Made by a program: the position numbers and the translations under genes. This document shows, piece after piece, positions 21,103 through 30,703 of a stretch of DNA of 64,000 nt (within the stretch, counting starts at the first letter, position 1; the number at the start of each line of letters is the position of its first letter). Source of the stretch: Terfezia claveryi (lineage: Eukaryota > Ascomycota > Pezizomycetes > Pezizales > Pezizaceae); NCBI GenBank assembly GCA_015179025.1, contig WHUX01000013.1, positions 372,001-436,000 of the forward strand. Direction: 5' to 3'. The notes below the pieces were generated by a model, which was given only the letters and a program-made list of their open reading frames with translations, searched no databases and was not told where the DNA came from.

Positions 21103-23463
21103 TTAGTCCTTCAATGTAGTAACTAGCCATTGTATAGACTTCTTAACCTCTTGAAACGCATCCTCGTTGGATACACCCAACCGTACCTCCTCAGGCAATA
21201 GCCACTCTCTTGTTCCCTCCTCCTGATCCTGTTCACCCATCCCTTCAGAGGGTTTGCCCTCTGCAGTTAATTTGCAGCTACTAAGGCCTGGTAGCCTCCA
21301 CAATGTCATCCGCATTTCCTTGGCAACCCTCTTAAAGTGTTCAAACCCGGGCCGGAACCGCTCCAGGAGCAAGCCAAACAACATGGGGTCGTCGATCACA
21401 TTGGCAACCTTGTGGCTGGCAACTTCGGATTCATCCCTATTAAACCATTTGCTGAGAGGGTCTAACGCCGGCCAAATGGAATCAAGGGGGCCAATGATAT
21501 TTGCGGAGCCAGCAATGACAGGGTAGCAGCATACCTGGAGTAGGATGTATAAGAAAGATTCCAAATCATGTCTATACCGATGCCGTTCCCTGCCACGTAG
21601 AACCTGGATAGCGATGAAAGGATATGTACCAGTCCGGTCGAGAGCACCAGAAGGCTGAGCCGATGCCTCAATTGCATAATCCAAATCGATCAGACACCCT
21701 CGAAGGGGTGTGTCACGGGGCCAAATCCAGGCGAATGGGTCACTAGTGGTCGGCATGGGCGAAGAAACTAAAGTAAGCTGCAGCAAACTATCATCAATAA
21801 CGATGATATTATTCGGAGAAATATCTCTATGCAGAATGCCCCCCTGAAAAAAGAGGGATGCATGCCCAATCAGCCCAGCCAACAACCCTTCGGCAACCTG
21901 GAGAGGAGTTAATGTTTCATCCCTAAGCGGCCTGCCAGTGGGCGAAATCACCAGGCGGGATAGGACTCGATTTTGGCGTTGCATGTGGATCTTGTAAGCT
22001 TGGGGTTGGGTGAAATTGGAATCTGCGGTAGGAGATCCCCCAGCATGGATATGGGTGAGGACATTTTCATAAGTGGTGCAATCAAGTATGGTCGCCACCC
22101 CGATCACTCGTTTTTGAGAGGCAAGCTTGTAGAGATCCCCTTCAAGTGCACGGTTGGTGTTGCTCCAGCTGTATTTGATTACAATAGCTTCCCCACTAGA
22201 TAATGTGCCTATTTTTTTGGGTTAGAAAATAAATCCAAGAAGTTAGAGCTATGGAGAGGGGGTTGAAGTATAACTACCGGTCCATATACGGGTCCCCCGT
22301 GTGACAACGCCAGGGGTGAGGAACACTAGTTTTTTCAGTGACACTGCTACTTCTGACGAAGGATCAACGGTGACTAAAGAATTTCCAAGCATTGGTTTAA
22401 ACGTCTTAATGGTGATGTCCGATTTGAGATCCAACGGGTACGCGTGTTCGATGCCCCATGAGATACTGTCGACATGGAACCCCATGGACTGAGCATTCAT
22501 TAGTGGGATTGAAACTAATGCATGGACAACAGTAAGGAGGTCGAGGTCTGATGTAGAATAATCTAAGGGCACAGAACTAATGGCTCCAGAACGATCAAAC
22601 CTCCAGAATGTGAGTTTCGGACCAATATTCGAGGTTAAAACGCCCAAGACAAATACACGGAATGGTTGGGCAATAAAAACTTGCTCAGCATAGGAGGCTA
22701 GTTGGGTGAAAGATTTATTAATTTTGCTTCCTGTAGACTGGTGCTCACCAACCACGAGAACAGTACGCCATTCGAGAGGTACTCCTCTCCAAGTGAGAAT
22801 GAAGTCAGGTCGGATGTCATTGCTGTAGATGCCTCGTAGGGGCTTGTTTTTGATGACACACCACTCCAATTTGCCTTGTTGGGGGGACATACTGATGGAC
22901 ATACTGAGGAGGAACCGGTCAGTGACAGGGGCATGTTGTTGTATGGTATTTGCGAATTGACAGAACCACTCTGGGTAGCCATTGTTTGCGTATGTTGGTG
23001 GATAACAGACATACAAATGCTTTGGGTTAGATTTGTTACACCGGACACCAAGCGCAATAGTAGTAGCTTCAGTCGTGGTAATAATTGCTGAGAGTATTTC
23101 TTCGGCACATACAGTAGTCGGGGTATCTGGTGATCCAGGAAACAAGAAGCGTTCGACAAAATCTAGGCATGTGTGCTGCGCGCCAGCTAGTTCTCGCTTG
23201 ATGAGAGCCGCGACAGCGTTCGCGCGGCGTCGCTTGCCAGCAGAAACATTATCATTGATTGGTTGGTGCAAACCCGTTAGAGCAGCTTTACGCTTATAAG
23301 GAGTAGAGATCAAGGGCGCCAGGAGTAAGGTCGGAGCGGACTGAACCTCAGGGTCTTGGAGGTGGGGAAGCGTAGATAGTTGATGATCAACATAATCACT
23401 GGAAATACTGTTTGGTGTAAGACTGGAATTATCGCATGGTGCCGGGTCAAGACTTGGCTCCAT
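21103..23463 (-). CDS. FunK1-type fungal protein kinase, copy 1
   Basis: Two exons, 23463-22278 and 22208-21103, joined across a 69-bp GT-AG intron (branch-like TTCTAACCC), give 763 residues. I use the ATG at 23463; the longer upstream frame starts only at GTG. The N-terminal half has a basic stretch (GKRRRAN) and a restriction-enzyme-like fold segment (IRPDFILTWRGVPLEWRTVLVVGEHQ is the most ordered part). The kinase domain starts at the splice: GTLSSGEAIVIKYSW carries the ATP-binding Lys (about K407). HRDISPNN (about 521) is the catalytic loop, DLDYA (about 568) replaces DFG, and GTYPFIAIQVL with HRYRHDLESFLYIL closes the domain as in FunK1 proteins. Substrates are unknown. A second copy lies at 37339-39687. 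Confidence 0.85.
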
Positions 23464-23579
23464 CACAGCTGTTGGAATTGGAGAGGGTGTAGATGGTTTC
23501 CGTGAATGTACTGAGAGGAAGGAGATATGGAGGATCACTCCTTATTGTACGAGAACGAGAATAGTATATCACAGTCAGA

Positions 23580-24318
23580 AAAGAAATGTCAGTAGAAGTA
23601 TGTCCAGTTAGAATGCTGTAACACGAGGAACAGACAATACAAATGTAGATGCGGCTTCAAGCTGGGAAATAGTGGAGAGAAAGCGTTAAGATTGGACACG
23701 AAGGCCAGAGATTTGAGGCGTGAGCGACAGCTTGATTGTTACGTGTTATGGGGTGACAATGACGGGTCGCCCAGAGCTTGTGTAAACTGTCACCAAACGG
23801 AACAAGTATTACCAAAACAAGAAAGTGGAATGAACGGAAATCATCGACAGTAGTAGTCTCGAACCCCGACAGTAGTTAGTCTGGTTGGCACAAGCCCCTC
23901 GTAGAGGGACAGTAGTGTAGTTGGCACAACACCTCTACACGCCTCTATGAGACGATTTCCATTTTCGCTAAAATAGAGCTACCGACTTGGCAACGTAATA
24001 ACCCAGACTACAAAGTATACATCAGTAAGAAGTACGTACAAGGGTACAGTTTTTGACCTAGTCCTGATCCGTGATGGTGTAGTGATTGATGTCAACTATC
24101 CCGGTCACAATGAGCACTACATTTTAATAGTCTACCTATGTACACCAATAAATTGGTTTCCAGTATTACCGAATATGCTCTAAATATGTACATAATAGCT
24201 AGAGAAATAACTCGGAAAAAATCACGATACTACCAATCTACCCAAAAAACTAAAAAAAAAAAAAAACCTCTACTGTATGTAGTATGCACTACGCGGGCGA
24301 CGTTGTTTTTAGTGAATG
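23580..24318. other. Intergenic upstream of kinase copy 1
   Basis: The first part probably holds the kinase promoter; no clear TATA element was found. Apart from the stacked micro-insertions near 23.85 kb I see nothing coding. Confidence 0.45.
23845..23915 (+). mobile_element. Two stacked micro-insertions between three copies of CGACAGTAG
   Basis: CGACAGTAG lies at 23845-23853 and 23867-23875, and GACAGTAG at 23908-23915. The first interval holds 13 bp starting TAGTCTCGAACC. The second holds 32 bp (TTAGTCTGGTTGGCACAAGC onward, ending GTAGAGG). A third, diverged tip (TGTAGTTGGCACAACACC) follows directly. Confidence 0.6.
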
Positions 24319-24360
24319 TAGTCTCATGCCAAGATCCGTCTTGGGCCGAGCCCCGCGAGG

Positions 24361-24388
24361 GTATTAACGGCACGAGACTAGTATTAAC
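24361..24388 (-). mobile_element. Micro-insertion, 12 bp, with 8-bp target duplication
   Basis: GTATTAAC (24361-24368 and 24381-24388) brackets GGCACGAGACTA, the reverse complement of TAGTCTCGTGCC. Confidence 0.6.
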
Positions 24389-25094
24389 TCGGCAATGCCA
24401 AATTTCAATCGTAGCGACGACACTACCGTCCACGGTGCGCTAGGATTGAACGTTGTAACCTTACACCTCTTAGTCTGGTATAACCTCTTAAGTGACATAC
24501 ATACTACATCCCAACATCACAAGGGCTTAAAGCATCCGCAAGTATTAAAGTTACTTCCGCATGTGCACTGGGATGACGTTTTGGCTGGGTATAATCGTTT
24601 TCATTATTAGCATCTGGAATAAAGCATTGTTAAGGGATATAAGTGACTTCTCGCATGGCTTTTTCATTTTTTGCGCATACGAATTCTACTAGTGCATAGA
24701 GTACTCTTTTTCCTGCTATTATTCTTCTCAATTTTCTCATTGTGGCTCTCAATATCCAGTCATATAGAGCATGTTCCTCCGGAGTGAAGTGCCTTCATAG
24801 CTGTCACAATCGTGGTCTTTGATATTGTCGGGCTTCGCTGTTTTCGGGTCTTCAGTATTGTCAGGCTTAGCAATACTCCTCGGCCATCTCGACTCTCTAG
24901 AATTTAAACTTCCCTCTGTTTGTGCTCTTTCTCATGTCCCCGATAACCATAGGATCTACAAGAATAGGTGTGGGCACTTTCTTAAACAATATGGACTTAG
25001 GAAGATCCTTCGATTGTGACTTGCCGACAACAGACATTGGGATAAGGACAATAAAAAGCTTGTTGTAGCAGTAATTGGGTGGATATGGGATGAG

Positions 25095-25349
25095 ATGGGA
25101 GCTATGGAGAAAACAAAGGTTTTGTATAGACCTGCAAAAGACCACAACCACGATTTGATGAAGGATTTTGATTTCAGCAAATTATTGGAGTCCTATGAAG
25201 AAACTTGTCCATTGTTCACGAAGGTAATGGAGCACTTGATGGCTCTAGTATGCGTTTCTAATGCTAGGAAGAGGGCAGCGACACCCCCGTCGACAGGGGT
25301 CGTCCATGGCAGTGAAGCCTCTCACAACGGGGGTCGTCTACGGCAGTGA
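25095..25349 (+). pseudogene. Unassigned protein fragment running into a minisatellite
   Basis: The first 60 residues (MGAMEKTKVLYRPAKDH, FDFSKLLESYEETCPLFTKV, ALVCVSNARKRA) have ordinary protein composition. They resemble the N-terminal helix region of large fungal transposon-associated proteins of the DUF6589 kind, but the match is too short to rely on. From residue 62 the frame is just the translated minisatellite. No start context or splice sites support a complete gene. Confidence 0.2.
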
Positions 25350-25650
25350 AGCCATCTACGGGGTCGTCGGCGACTGTCCACGGCAGTGAAGCCTCTAACA
25401 ACGGGAGTCGTCCACAGCAGTGAAGCCATCTACGGGGGTCGTCGGCGACCGTCCACGGCAGTGAAGCTTCTAACAATGGGGGTCGTCAACGGCAGTGAAG
25501 CTTCTAACAATAGGGGTCGTCCACGGCAGTGAAGCTTCTAACAACGGGGGTCGTCCACGGCAATGAAGCTGACAACGGGGGTCATCCATGTAGTAAGCCG
25601 ATGGAAGTGAAGCCATCAATGGGGGTGGCCGATAGCAGAGAAGCCGTCGA
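25281..25650. repeat. Minisatellite, about nine units of 33-41 bp
   Basis: Units share GGGGGTCGTCCACGGCAGTG and AAGCTTCTAAC/AAGCCATCTAC, alternating between a 33-34-bp form and a 41-bp form with an extra GGCGACC. Both strands remain open through the array because the unit length is often a multiple of three. Units are diverged at the right end. Confidence 0.85.
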
Positions 25651-25779
25651 CATCCCCATAGATCGCTCAATACTTCAGAAACCACACAGGATTTTGCCTT
25701 GGAATATACCTACATCTCAGGAGATACATATTACTAGTTGGAACATGTTAAGCAAGGATGATGTTTTTGTTTAAGTAAA

Positions 25780-26375
25780 TTTTATGTGGTGGGCGGAATG
25801 CAAATAGTGTGGATCTATGTGTCACTTTTGCTGGTTGCCTAGTAAATGGCCAAAGACTGCAATTAGACCCGATTTACGAGTTAATAACCAAGACGCTCAC
25901 TGCGTTCGTCAGAAGATGGAAGGTGGTGTGTTTCATTTGGCTATGTAAATGACAAGATGGTTTGTGTGGAAAATATAATAATATTAATTGTTTGTGGGTG
26001 TTATGAAGAAAGACACTAAACAAATAGTCTCATAAACAAGTGCCAACTCTTGGAGAGAGAGGTTTTGTATAGCAACATTAACAGATGAAATGGCCAATAA
26101 AGGGACACTTCACCTGATGTATGCGAGTATGTGTGTCTGTAAGACAGTGCGAAGTAGGGTGCGAATGTACAGTGCGAACGTATGAGTGAGCACGTAGATA
26201 TGAGACGTTCGAGTATATGAGTATGTGCAAGTATATGAGATTCCTTCAAAGCCATCAACTCTCTAGAGAAGCAACAGAAGAGCTCTATATACATGAAGGG
26301 ATAATGCGAATAGTATTGCTATTACAGGTAAGTATTGCGAGAAAGCAGGTATGTGCTGGAGTTACGTGAGGTTAC
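25780..26375. other. No gene seen
   Basis: Short GTATGTGTGTCTG-like words around 26110-26240 resemble the 43.8-kb repeat, and CACTTCACCTGA (26107) is shared with 43787. No coding signal. Confidence 0.4.
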
Positions 26376-26452
26376 GTGAGTGGCATCTCGCCACAATGTG
26401 AGTGGCATATCGCCACAACGTCAGTATATGCGTGAGTGGCATATCGCCACAA
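26376..26452. repeat. Three copies of a 21-bp word with a palindromic core
   Basis: GTGAGTGGCATATCGCCACA plus A occurs at 26376, 26398 and 26432 (first copy CATCTC). TGGC-ATATC-GCCA is a hairpin-capable palindrome, so each unit can fold. Confidence 0.7.
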
Positions 26453-26669
26453 AGTCATATGCTGGATTAGCTCACGTGCTTTTCAACACCAATCAGACTA
26501 ACGGCTCACGGCCCAACCAGACTACTGGGCGGCGCGCCAACTTTGCAGTACATTCAGTTGGACTCAAATCAACCGACTAAAAATTAGATCAGAACCAAGA
26601 CCCTCGCGGGGCTCGGCCCAAGACGGGTCTTGGCATGAGACTAAGTGTTTTGGGGTTTTTCTTGGTTAG

Positions 26670-26697
26670 TTAAGTTGTAGTCTCGTGCCTTAAGTTG
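26670..26697 (+). mobile_element. Micro-insertion, 12 bp, with 8-bp target duplication
   Basis: TTAAGTTG (26670-26677 and 26690-26697) brackets TAGTCTCGTGCC. It lies 27 bp outside the right end of the candidate 2.3-kb element. Confidence 0.65.
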
Positions 26698-26752
26698 CTG
26701 AGACTCGGACACTCGTGTTATTTGTTAAACGCTTTGCTATATGGCTCTGGTT

Positions 26753-26849
26753 GCCAGCAAGCCAGCGAGCACATGAGCCAGCGTGAAAGCCAGCGAGCGA
26801 GCGAGCCAGCCAGCGAGAAAGCCAGCGAGCCAGCCAGCCAGCCAGCAAG
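26753..26849. repeat. CAGC/CGAG microsatellite
   Basis: Interspersed GCCAGCGA, GCGAGC and CCAG words run for about 97 bp. The Ala-Ser-Glu-rich ORF here is a by-product. Confidence 0.75.
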
Positions 26850-26922
26850 TAGACCTGGGCACGAGACAAGACGTCTCGAGGCACTTCGGTAAAAGTCTCG
26901 CGAAAGTTAAATCGAGACTTTT

Positions 26923-28455
26923 GTGAAATATTTTTCATTGGTTGCGACATGCAGATATCTGTCTCAGACAATTGAGCAACCGTTGAGACACCTTAAAACG
27001 GTGACATTCGCTTCTACTATGTATTATCTGGTGCTTAAAGGCAGAGATTCCTTCTCCGCGCAGTATACTCCTGATACCTGCATCCTCAACCTGCACAATG
27101 AGCCAGGTCTTCAGAAGGTTAGGTGCATTCACAACTGCCTACCTCAGAAGTTCAGAGATAAGGTAGAAATGGCGGAGACGGAGAAGAAATTGTGGAAGAA
27201 GATAACAAGAGCTTATGTCACGATGGAGGTTGACTAGATAGACAGAAAGGAGGTTTGCAGCGGTTGTGGTAAGCGTGGCCATACTATTGACGTTTGTAGG
27301 AAAAAGACCACAACGACAGCATCAAACCCATCGAATTCAGCTAACCCTTCAGAAAAACCACCGCCTTGCCCAATATGCAAGCGTGGTCGGCATGAAGCTA
27401 AGAATTGTTACTCGGTAGTTGGCAGGCCTGGGGAAGCTAAGACGAATACCCCAACAGCAAACCCAGCACAACAGCAACAAGCAATAGCAACCTCTAAACC
27501 AACAACAACAAGGGATACTAATCAAGCTGGAGGAGGTAAGGAGTTGGGGCAAGCGACGCTCACAGAGTTCGTATCTCAGCAGAAATCATGCTATTAGTGT
27601 GGTGAAAAGGGCTATTTTGCTCGATTCTGCACGGAAGCTCCGAAACCTTCAGTTCAAACAGCATTTGTGGCTGCGGAGGATAGGAACAAGAAAATATGCT
27701 TCTACAATATACCCACAATTGGTTTGCAAGATTTTAGAGAACCTGGGAAAGGCATGTTTTCGGATATAGATGAGAAATCGGTGATTTTAGACGAAGTCAA
27801 GGCTCCTATATCCTTACCCCTATACCAAGCGCTTTCTCAGACGTATACGGAAAGAGAGGTTTTTGAGGTAGATAGAATACCAGAAGACCTAGTGGGAGAA
27901 GCAGAGGGTTGTTTGTGGTCTATGAGCTCAACTGCGAAAGGCCAAAGCCTTTGGACGGTATTGGATACAGGAGCGGTAGTGATGGTTGTTCCGATGAGTA
28001 CGGTTCTTCAAACTGGCACAGAATGGCTAAATACTACAGATATCGATTTCATTTTAGCAGACGGGGTGAGTTCTGCGCCTATTGGGCATGCCTCTCGTTT
28101 TATCTTTGAGTCAGGAGAGATTTTCTTTGCACTTAAGGTGTATATAGTGGAGACAGCGAATTATCAGCTGACGTCCTTTATGTATAAGGTTGGGGCTGCG
28201 TTGTTTCCTAGATGGCAGAGGGTACTGATCACAATTCCGGTGAGATTGTTGATACATGCGGTTTGCGAGGCTATCACAGCTGGAAGCTCGCCCCGCTTGC
28301 AGGAAGAGAAGGTTGATGTGGACGCAGAATTTGTGTTGCAGGACATCAAGGAGTTAAAAGGGAAGAAGCTAGATTTGGACGGTAGTATTTTAATTGTTAG
28401 CAAAAATAATGATGGGAAACGAGTGGTTTTGGAGCATGATGTAACATGTCCATGA
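26923..28455 (+). pseudogene. Decayed retroelement Gag with zinc knuckles plus aspartic protease
   Basis: One frame (interrupted by TAG at 27235 and 27595) reads a Gag-like segment (YYLVLKGRDSFSAQYTPDT), then the CCHC knuckles CSGCGKRGHTIDVC and CPICKRGRHEAKNC. A third, C-x-C-G-E-K-G-Y-F-A-R-F-C, has its first gap hit by the TAG and Tyr in place of His. After about 100 residues comes WTVLDTGAVVMVV, the DTGA signature of a retroviral-type protease, with AIGHASRFIF-like downstream sequence (here APIGHASRFIF). The frame ends at TGA 28453-28455. No reverse transcriptase, integrase or LTR was found around it. It is probably the 5' part of a gypsy-like or related element. Two nonsense codons and the missing pol make it inactive. 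Confidence 0.6.
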
Positions 28456-28544
28456 TACTTTGCGGCATGCAGAAAAGAACGAGACCTATAGTACTATTAA
28501 TAAGAGGTATCATGAAATTACTTCTTGTGAAGTTTGAGCTTTTG

Positions 28545-28705
28545 TTATGTATAAAATATAATAGACTCGGTTTTCACTCAATTTGCCTTCTTACACTGGC
28601 ATCGCTCAAAGTGCACATATAATCCCGAAACGGCCCGGCAATTTCGCAATGGTCCAGTCCATACCGATATGGACCGGGCAATCCCGGAACGGACCAGAAC
28701 ATATG
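28545..28705. repeat. Dispersed repeat with GGACCGGGCAATCCCGG core, copy 2
   Basis: Shares TGTATAAAATATAATAGACT, CCAGTCCATACCGATATGGA and the core with the copies at 9596 and 8625. Confidence 0.55.
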
Positions 28706-28873
28706 CATTTGATAACCTAGCACAGCTGGCATTTGGGATCTAAGTCAGACTTCAAGCATGAGGCTACTCTGAAATTTTTCTGTTGGAACTGGGAGTAGTC
28801 TCGTGCCCATGGGACTGGTGGAGTCTCGATCTAAAAATGATAACTAGACTAAAAATGGTGTGGTAGAGAGACT

Positions 28874-29065
28874 ACCAAGATAGGACTAGCTTTTTACAAA
28901 AAGGGTAGACTGGGAGATACCGGAAAAGGTATGGGCCAAAAAAGGACCTGTGTGGTTTCTCAAAAAGGCAACTATCCAATGCTACCAAAACAAGAAGTCA
29001 AAGATTCTAAATACCCATTGCGTACTGCGGTGGGAGACTTTCCCGCGGGGTCTCCCACTGCAGTA
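28874..29065. repeat. About 190-bp dispersed repeat, copy 1, with hairpin end
   Basis: It runs from ACCAAGATAGGACTAGC to CACTGCAGTA and matches 43179-43362 throughout with small indels. The right end folds: GGTGGGAGAC pairs with GTCTCCCACT around CTTTCCCGCGGG. Confidence 0.7.
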
Positions 29066-29792
29066 AATTGGCACTTAACCTTCTAGCGTAGTCACTGCGT
29101 TCTTAGGCCTTGCATGTTGCAATTATCTGTGGTCGCGAAGCCTGTGTGCCGTATGGAACTGGGTGATAAATGAATCCATTCCAATATGGAAGCACAGGTG
29201 GATTTTGGGTATATGGACGCAAAGTCCTCTTGGGTATGATTTGTCTCCGTAGGGGCATCGCATCCCGTGTGGACATAATTCCTCCCCATAAGGACATCTC
29301 AGCCCGTGTGGATATAGCTTCTCTCCATCGGGATATACTGGTAACCCATACAGGTTGAGATGCCCTCCTGAGTGGCAAGGCATCCTTGTGGGCGGGTCTC
29401 TAGCCCGTGTGGGTTCTGGGTTAACAAAACAAAACGATAGAGTCTATCTACCTACCTATACAGCACAAAAGGGACACCTTCAATTGATGCTCCACTTCCA
29501 AGTAGGTAGTTTGTCCATAATTGCTTTTTTGGTGCTCGAGACCCGCTATGCCGAGACTAGATATATACGTGTAGGTACTACACATAAAATAAAATAAAAG
29601 TAAATAAAAAAAAACTAAAGCCAATGGAAGAAGCAACGGCGTGACCCATATCATCTACCCTTCTCTTGTAGGTTACATCCCAATTAGAATTTAGTAAGCA
29701 TCCCAGCTCCGAGAGCAATTTAAAATCAGGTCCTTCAAGTTCTTGTAAGAAAGTTAAGTCTCGCCGCAAGCGATACATACTTTATAAGTCCC

Positions 29793-29925
29793 AAAAGCAT
29801 GAGTTTCTCACATATATATATAAGCCCGCGAATGCATGGATTTCTCGCATATATATATAAGCCTCGAGCGCATGAGTTTGTCGGATATATATATATATAG
29901 ACGGCGAAGGTATGACTTCATACGA
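29793..29925. repeat. About 45-bp tandem repeat, three units
   Basis: Units read GCATGAGTTTCTCACATATA then TATATAAGCC, GC-poor with TA runs. Three diverged copies lie head to tail. Confidence 0.65.
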
Positions 29926-30202
29926 TATATATCACAAAGCGTGAACTCCGTACATATCGCAGTATCACGACTACTATTTCCCAATATGACTATTACCAGG
30001 TCAGGCATTGAGTAGTACGGCACCCGCGCGCTGAGCACTGTCATGCCACTTCCCTTGTTATCCGTTTTCTCATTGTCTTCGGAAAGTCTATATTGTCGGC
30101 CTTGGCAATCGGGCTTGGCAACTATTGTTTTCCTGTATATATACTTCCCCCCCTCGCACTTTTTCCCTTTGCTCTTTATCCAATGTCTTGTATGATTTCC
30201 AA

Positions 30203-30290
30203 AGCATATTAGCGCAAGTATTAGAGTGAGTATTAGAGCGAGTTTTAGAGCGAGTATTTAGAGCGAGTGTTGTAGCGAGTATTGGCACGC
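30203..30290. repeat. 14-bp tandem repeat, about six units
   Basis: Degenerate copies of GAGTATTAGAGC, with variants GAGTTTTAGAGC and GAGTGTTGTAGC. Confidence 0.7.
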
Positions 30291-30474
30291 TGTGTATATA
30301 TCTATTTCTCAGTGCTTCTGTGTATATCATAATTAGTGAATATAATGAATATTTCCGCTGTACGTATTCCCGGTCCCGAAATCTGCTCCGAAATCTGGTC
30401 TAGTGCCAAGATTCTCAGAGCTGTTAGCGTGTGCATAGCTTGTTTTCGGACTATTCTTGACAACACAACATAAT

Positions 30475-30626
30475 TGGAAGGAACTACGTTCCTTCATGGT
30501 TAGGCGACACGCTAGACTAGAAGGGGGATAAGCTTGGCACAGAGATACTGGGGAGATAGACCCACTTGACATGTACATGAGAGGAACAACGAACACACAT
30601 ACATCGAGAGGACTGCAGAGCTTTCA
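30475..30626 (+). repeat. 5' LTR of the copia element
   Basis: Starts TGGAAGGAACTACG and ends GCAGAGCTTTCA. Base-for-base identical to 35903-36054 as far as I can compare by eye. No clear TATA element is seen within it. Confidence 0.92.
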
Positions 30627-30640
30627 GGTTTGAGCCCGGT
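30627..30640 (+). promoter_or_regulatory. Probable primer binding site
   Basis: GGTTTGAGCCCGGT directly follows the LTR. Copia-type elements often prime with an internal half of initiator tRNA-Met, whose complement reads GGGTTATGAGCCCG; this site matches except for two missing bases. The primer tRNA is inferred. Confidence 0.5.
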
Positions 30641-30703
30641 ATAGCATTTCATCTCAAATTTTTCTTTTACCTCTCTCTGTAGCTCTCTCATCACTCTACT
30701 AAT

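Larger units (their letters stand above)
24319..26643. mobile_element. Candidate 2.3-kb TIR element with 43-bp inverted repeats
   Basis: The 43 bp at 24319-24361 (from TAGTCTCATGCCAAGATCCG to GCGAGGG) recur as the reverse complement at 26601-26643 with one difference (ATCCG/ACCCG). Both point inward, as terminal inverted repeats do. The outer flanks share only AGTG (24311-24314 and 26644-26647), so a target duplication is not clear. The interior has no recognised transposase. It holds a 33-bp minisatellite (25281-25650), a short ORF before it (25095-25349) and a three-unit 21-bp repeat (26376-26452). The element may be a real transposon or two repeats that happen to face each other. Confidence 0.45.
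29066..30474. other. Intergenic, low-complexity, no gene
   Basis: Repeated CCCGTGTGG and GGACAT words at 29240-29400 keep all six frames partly open but show no protein signature. Two tandem arrays are listed separately. Confidence 0.5.

Noticed and set aside
22698..23299. Long ORFs on other frames inside the kinase genes (also at 38934-39523)
   Set aside because: They are overlapped by the well-supported kinase coding frame and copied with it.
25281..25650. CRISPR-like array
   Set aside because: Units are contiguous without unique spacers, and the genome is eukaryotic; it is a minisatellite.
26477..26525. AATCAGACTA and AACCAGACTA tips near 26.5 kb counted as micro-insertions
   Set aside because: No matching direct repeats flank them; left out of the supported set.
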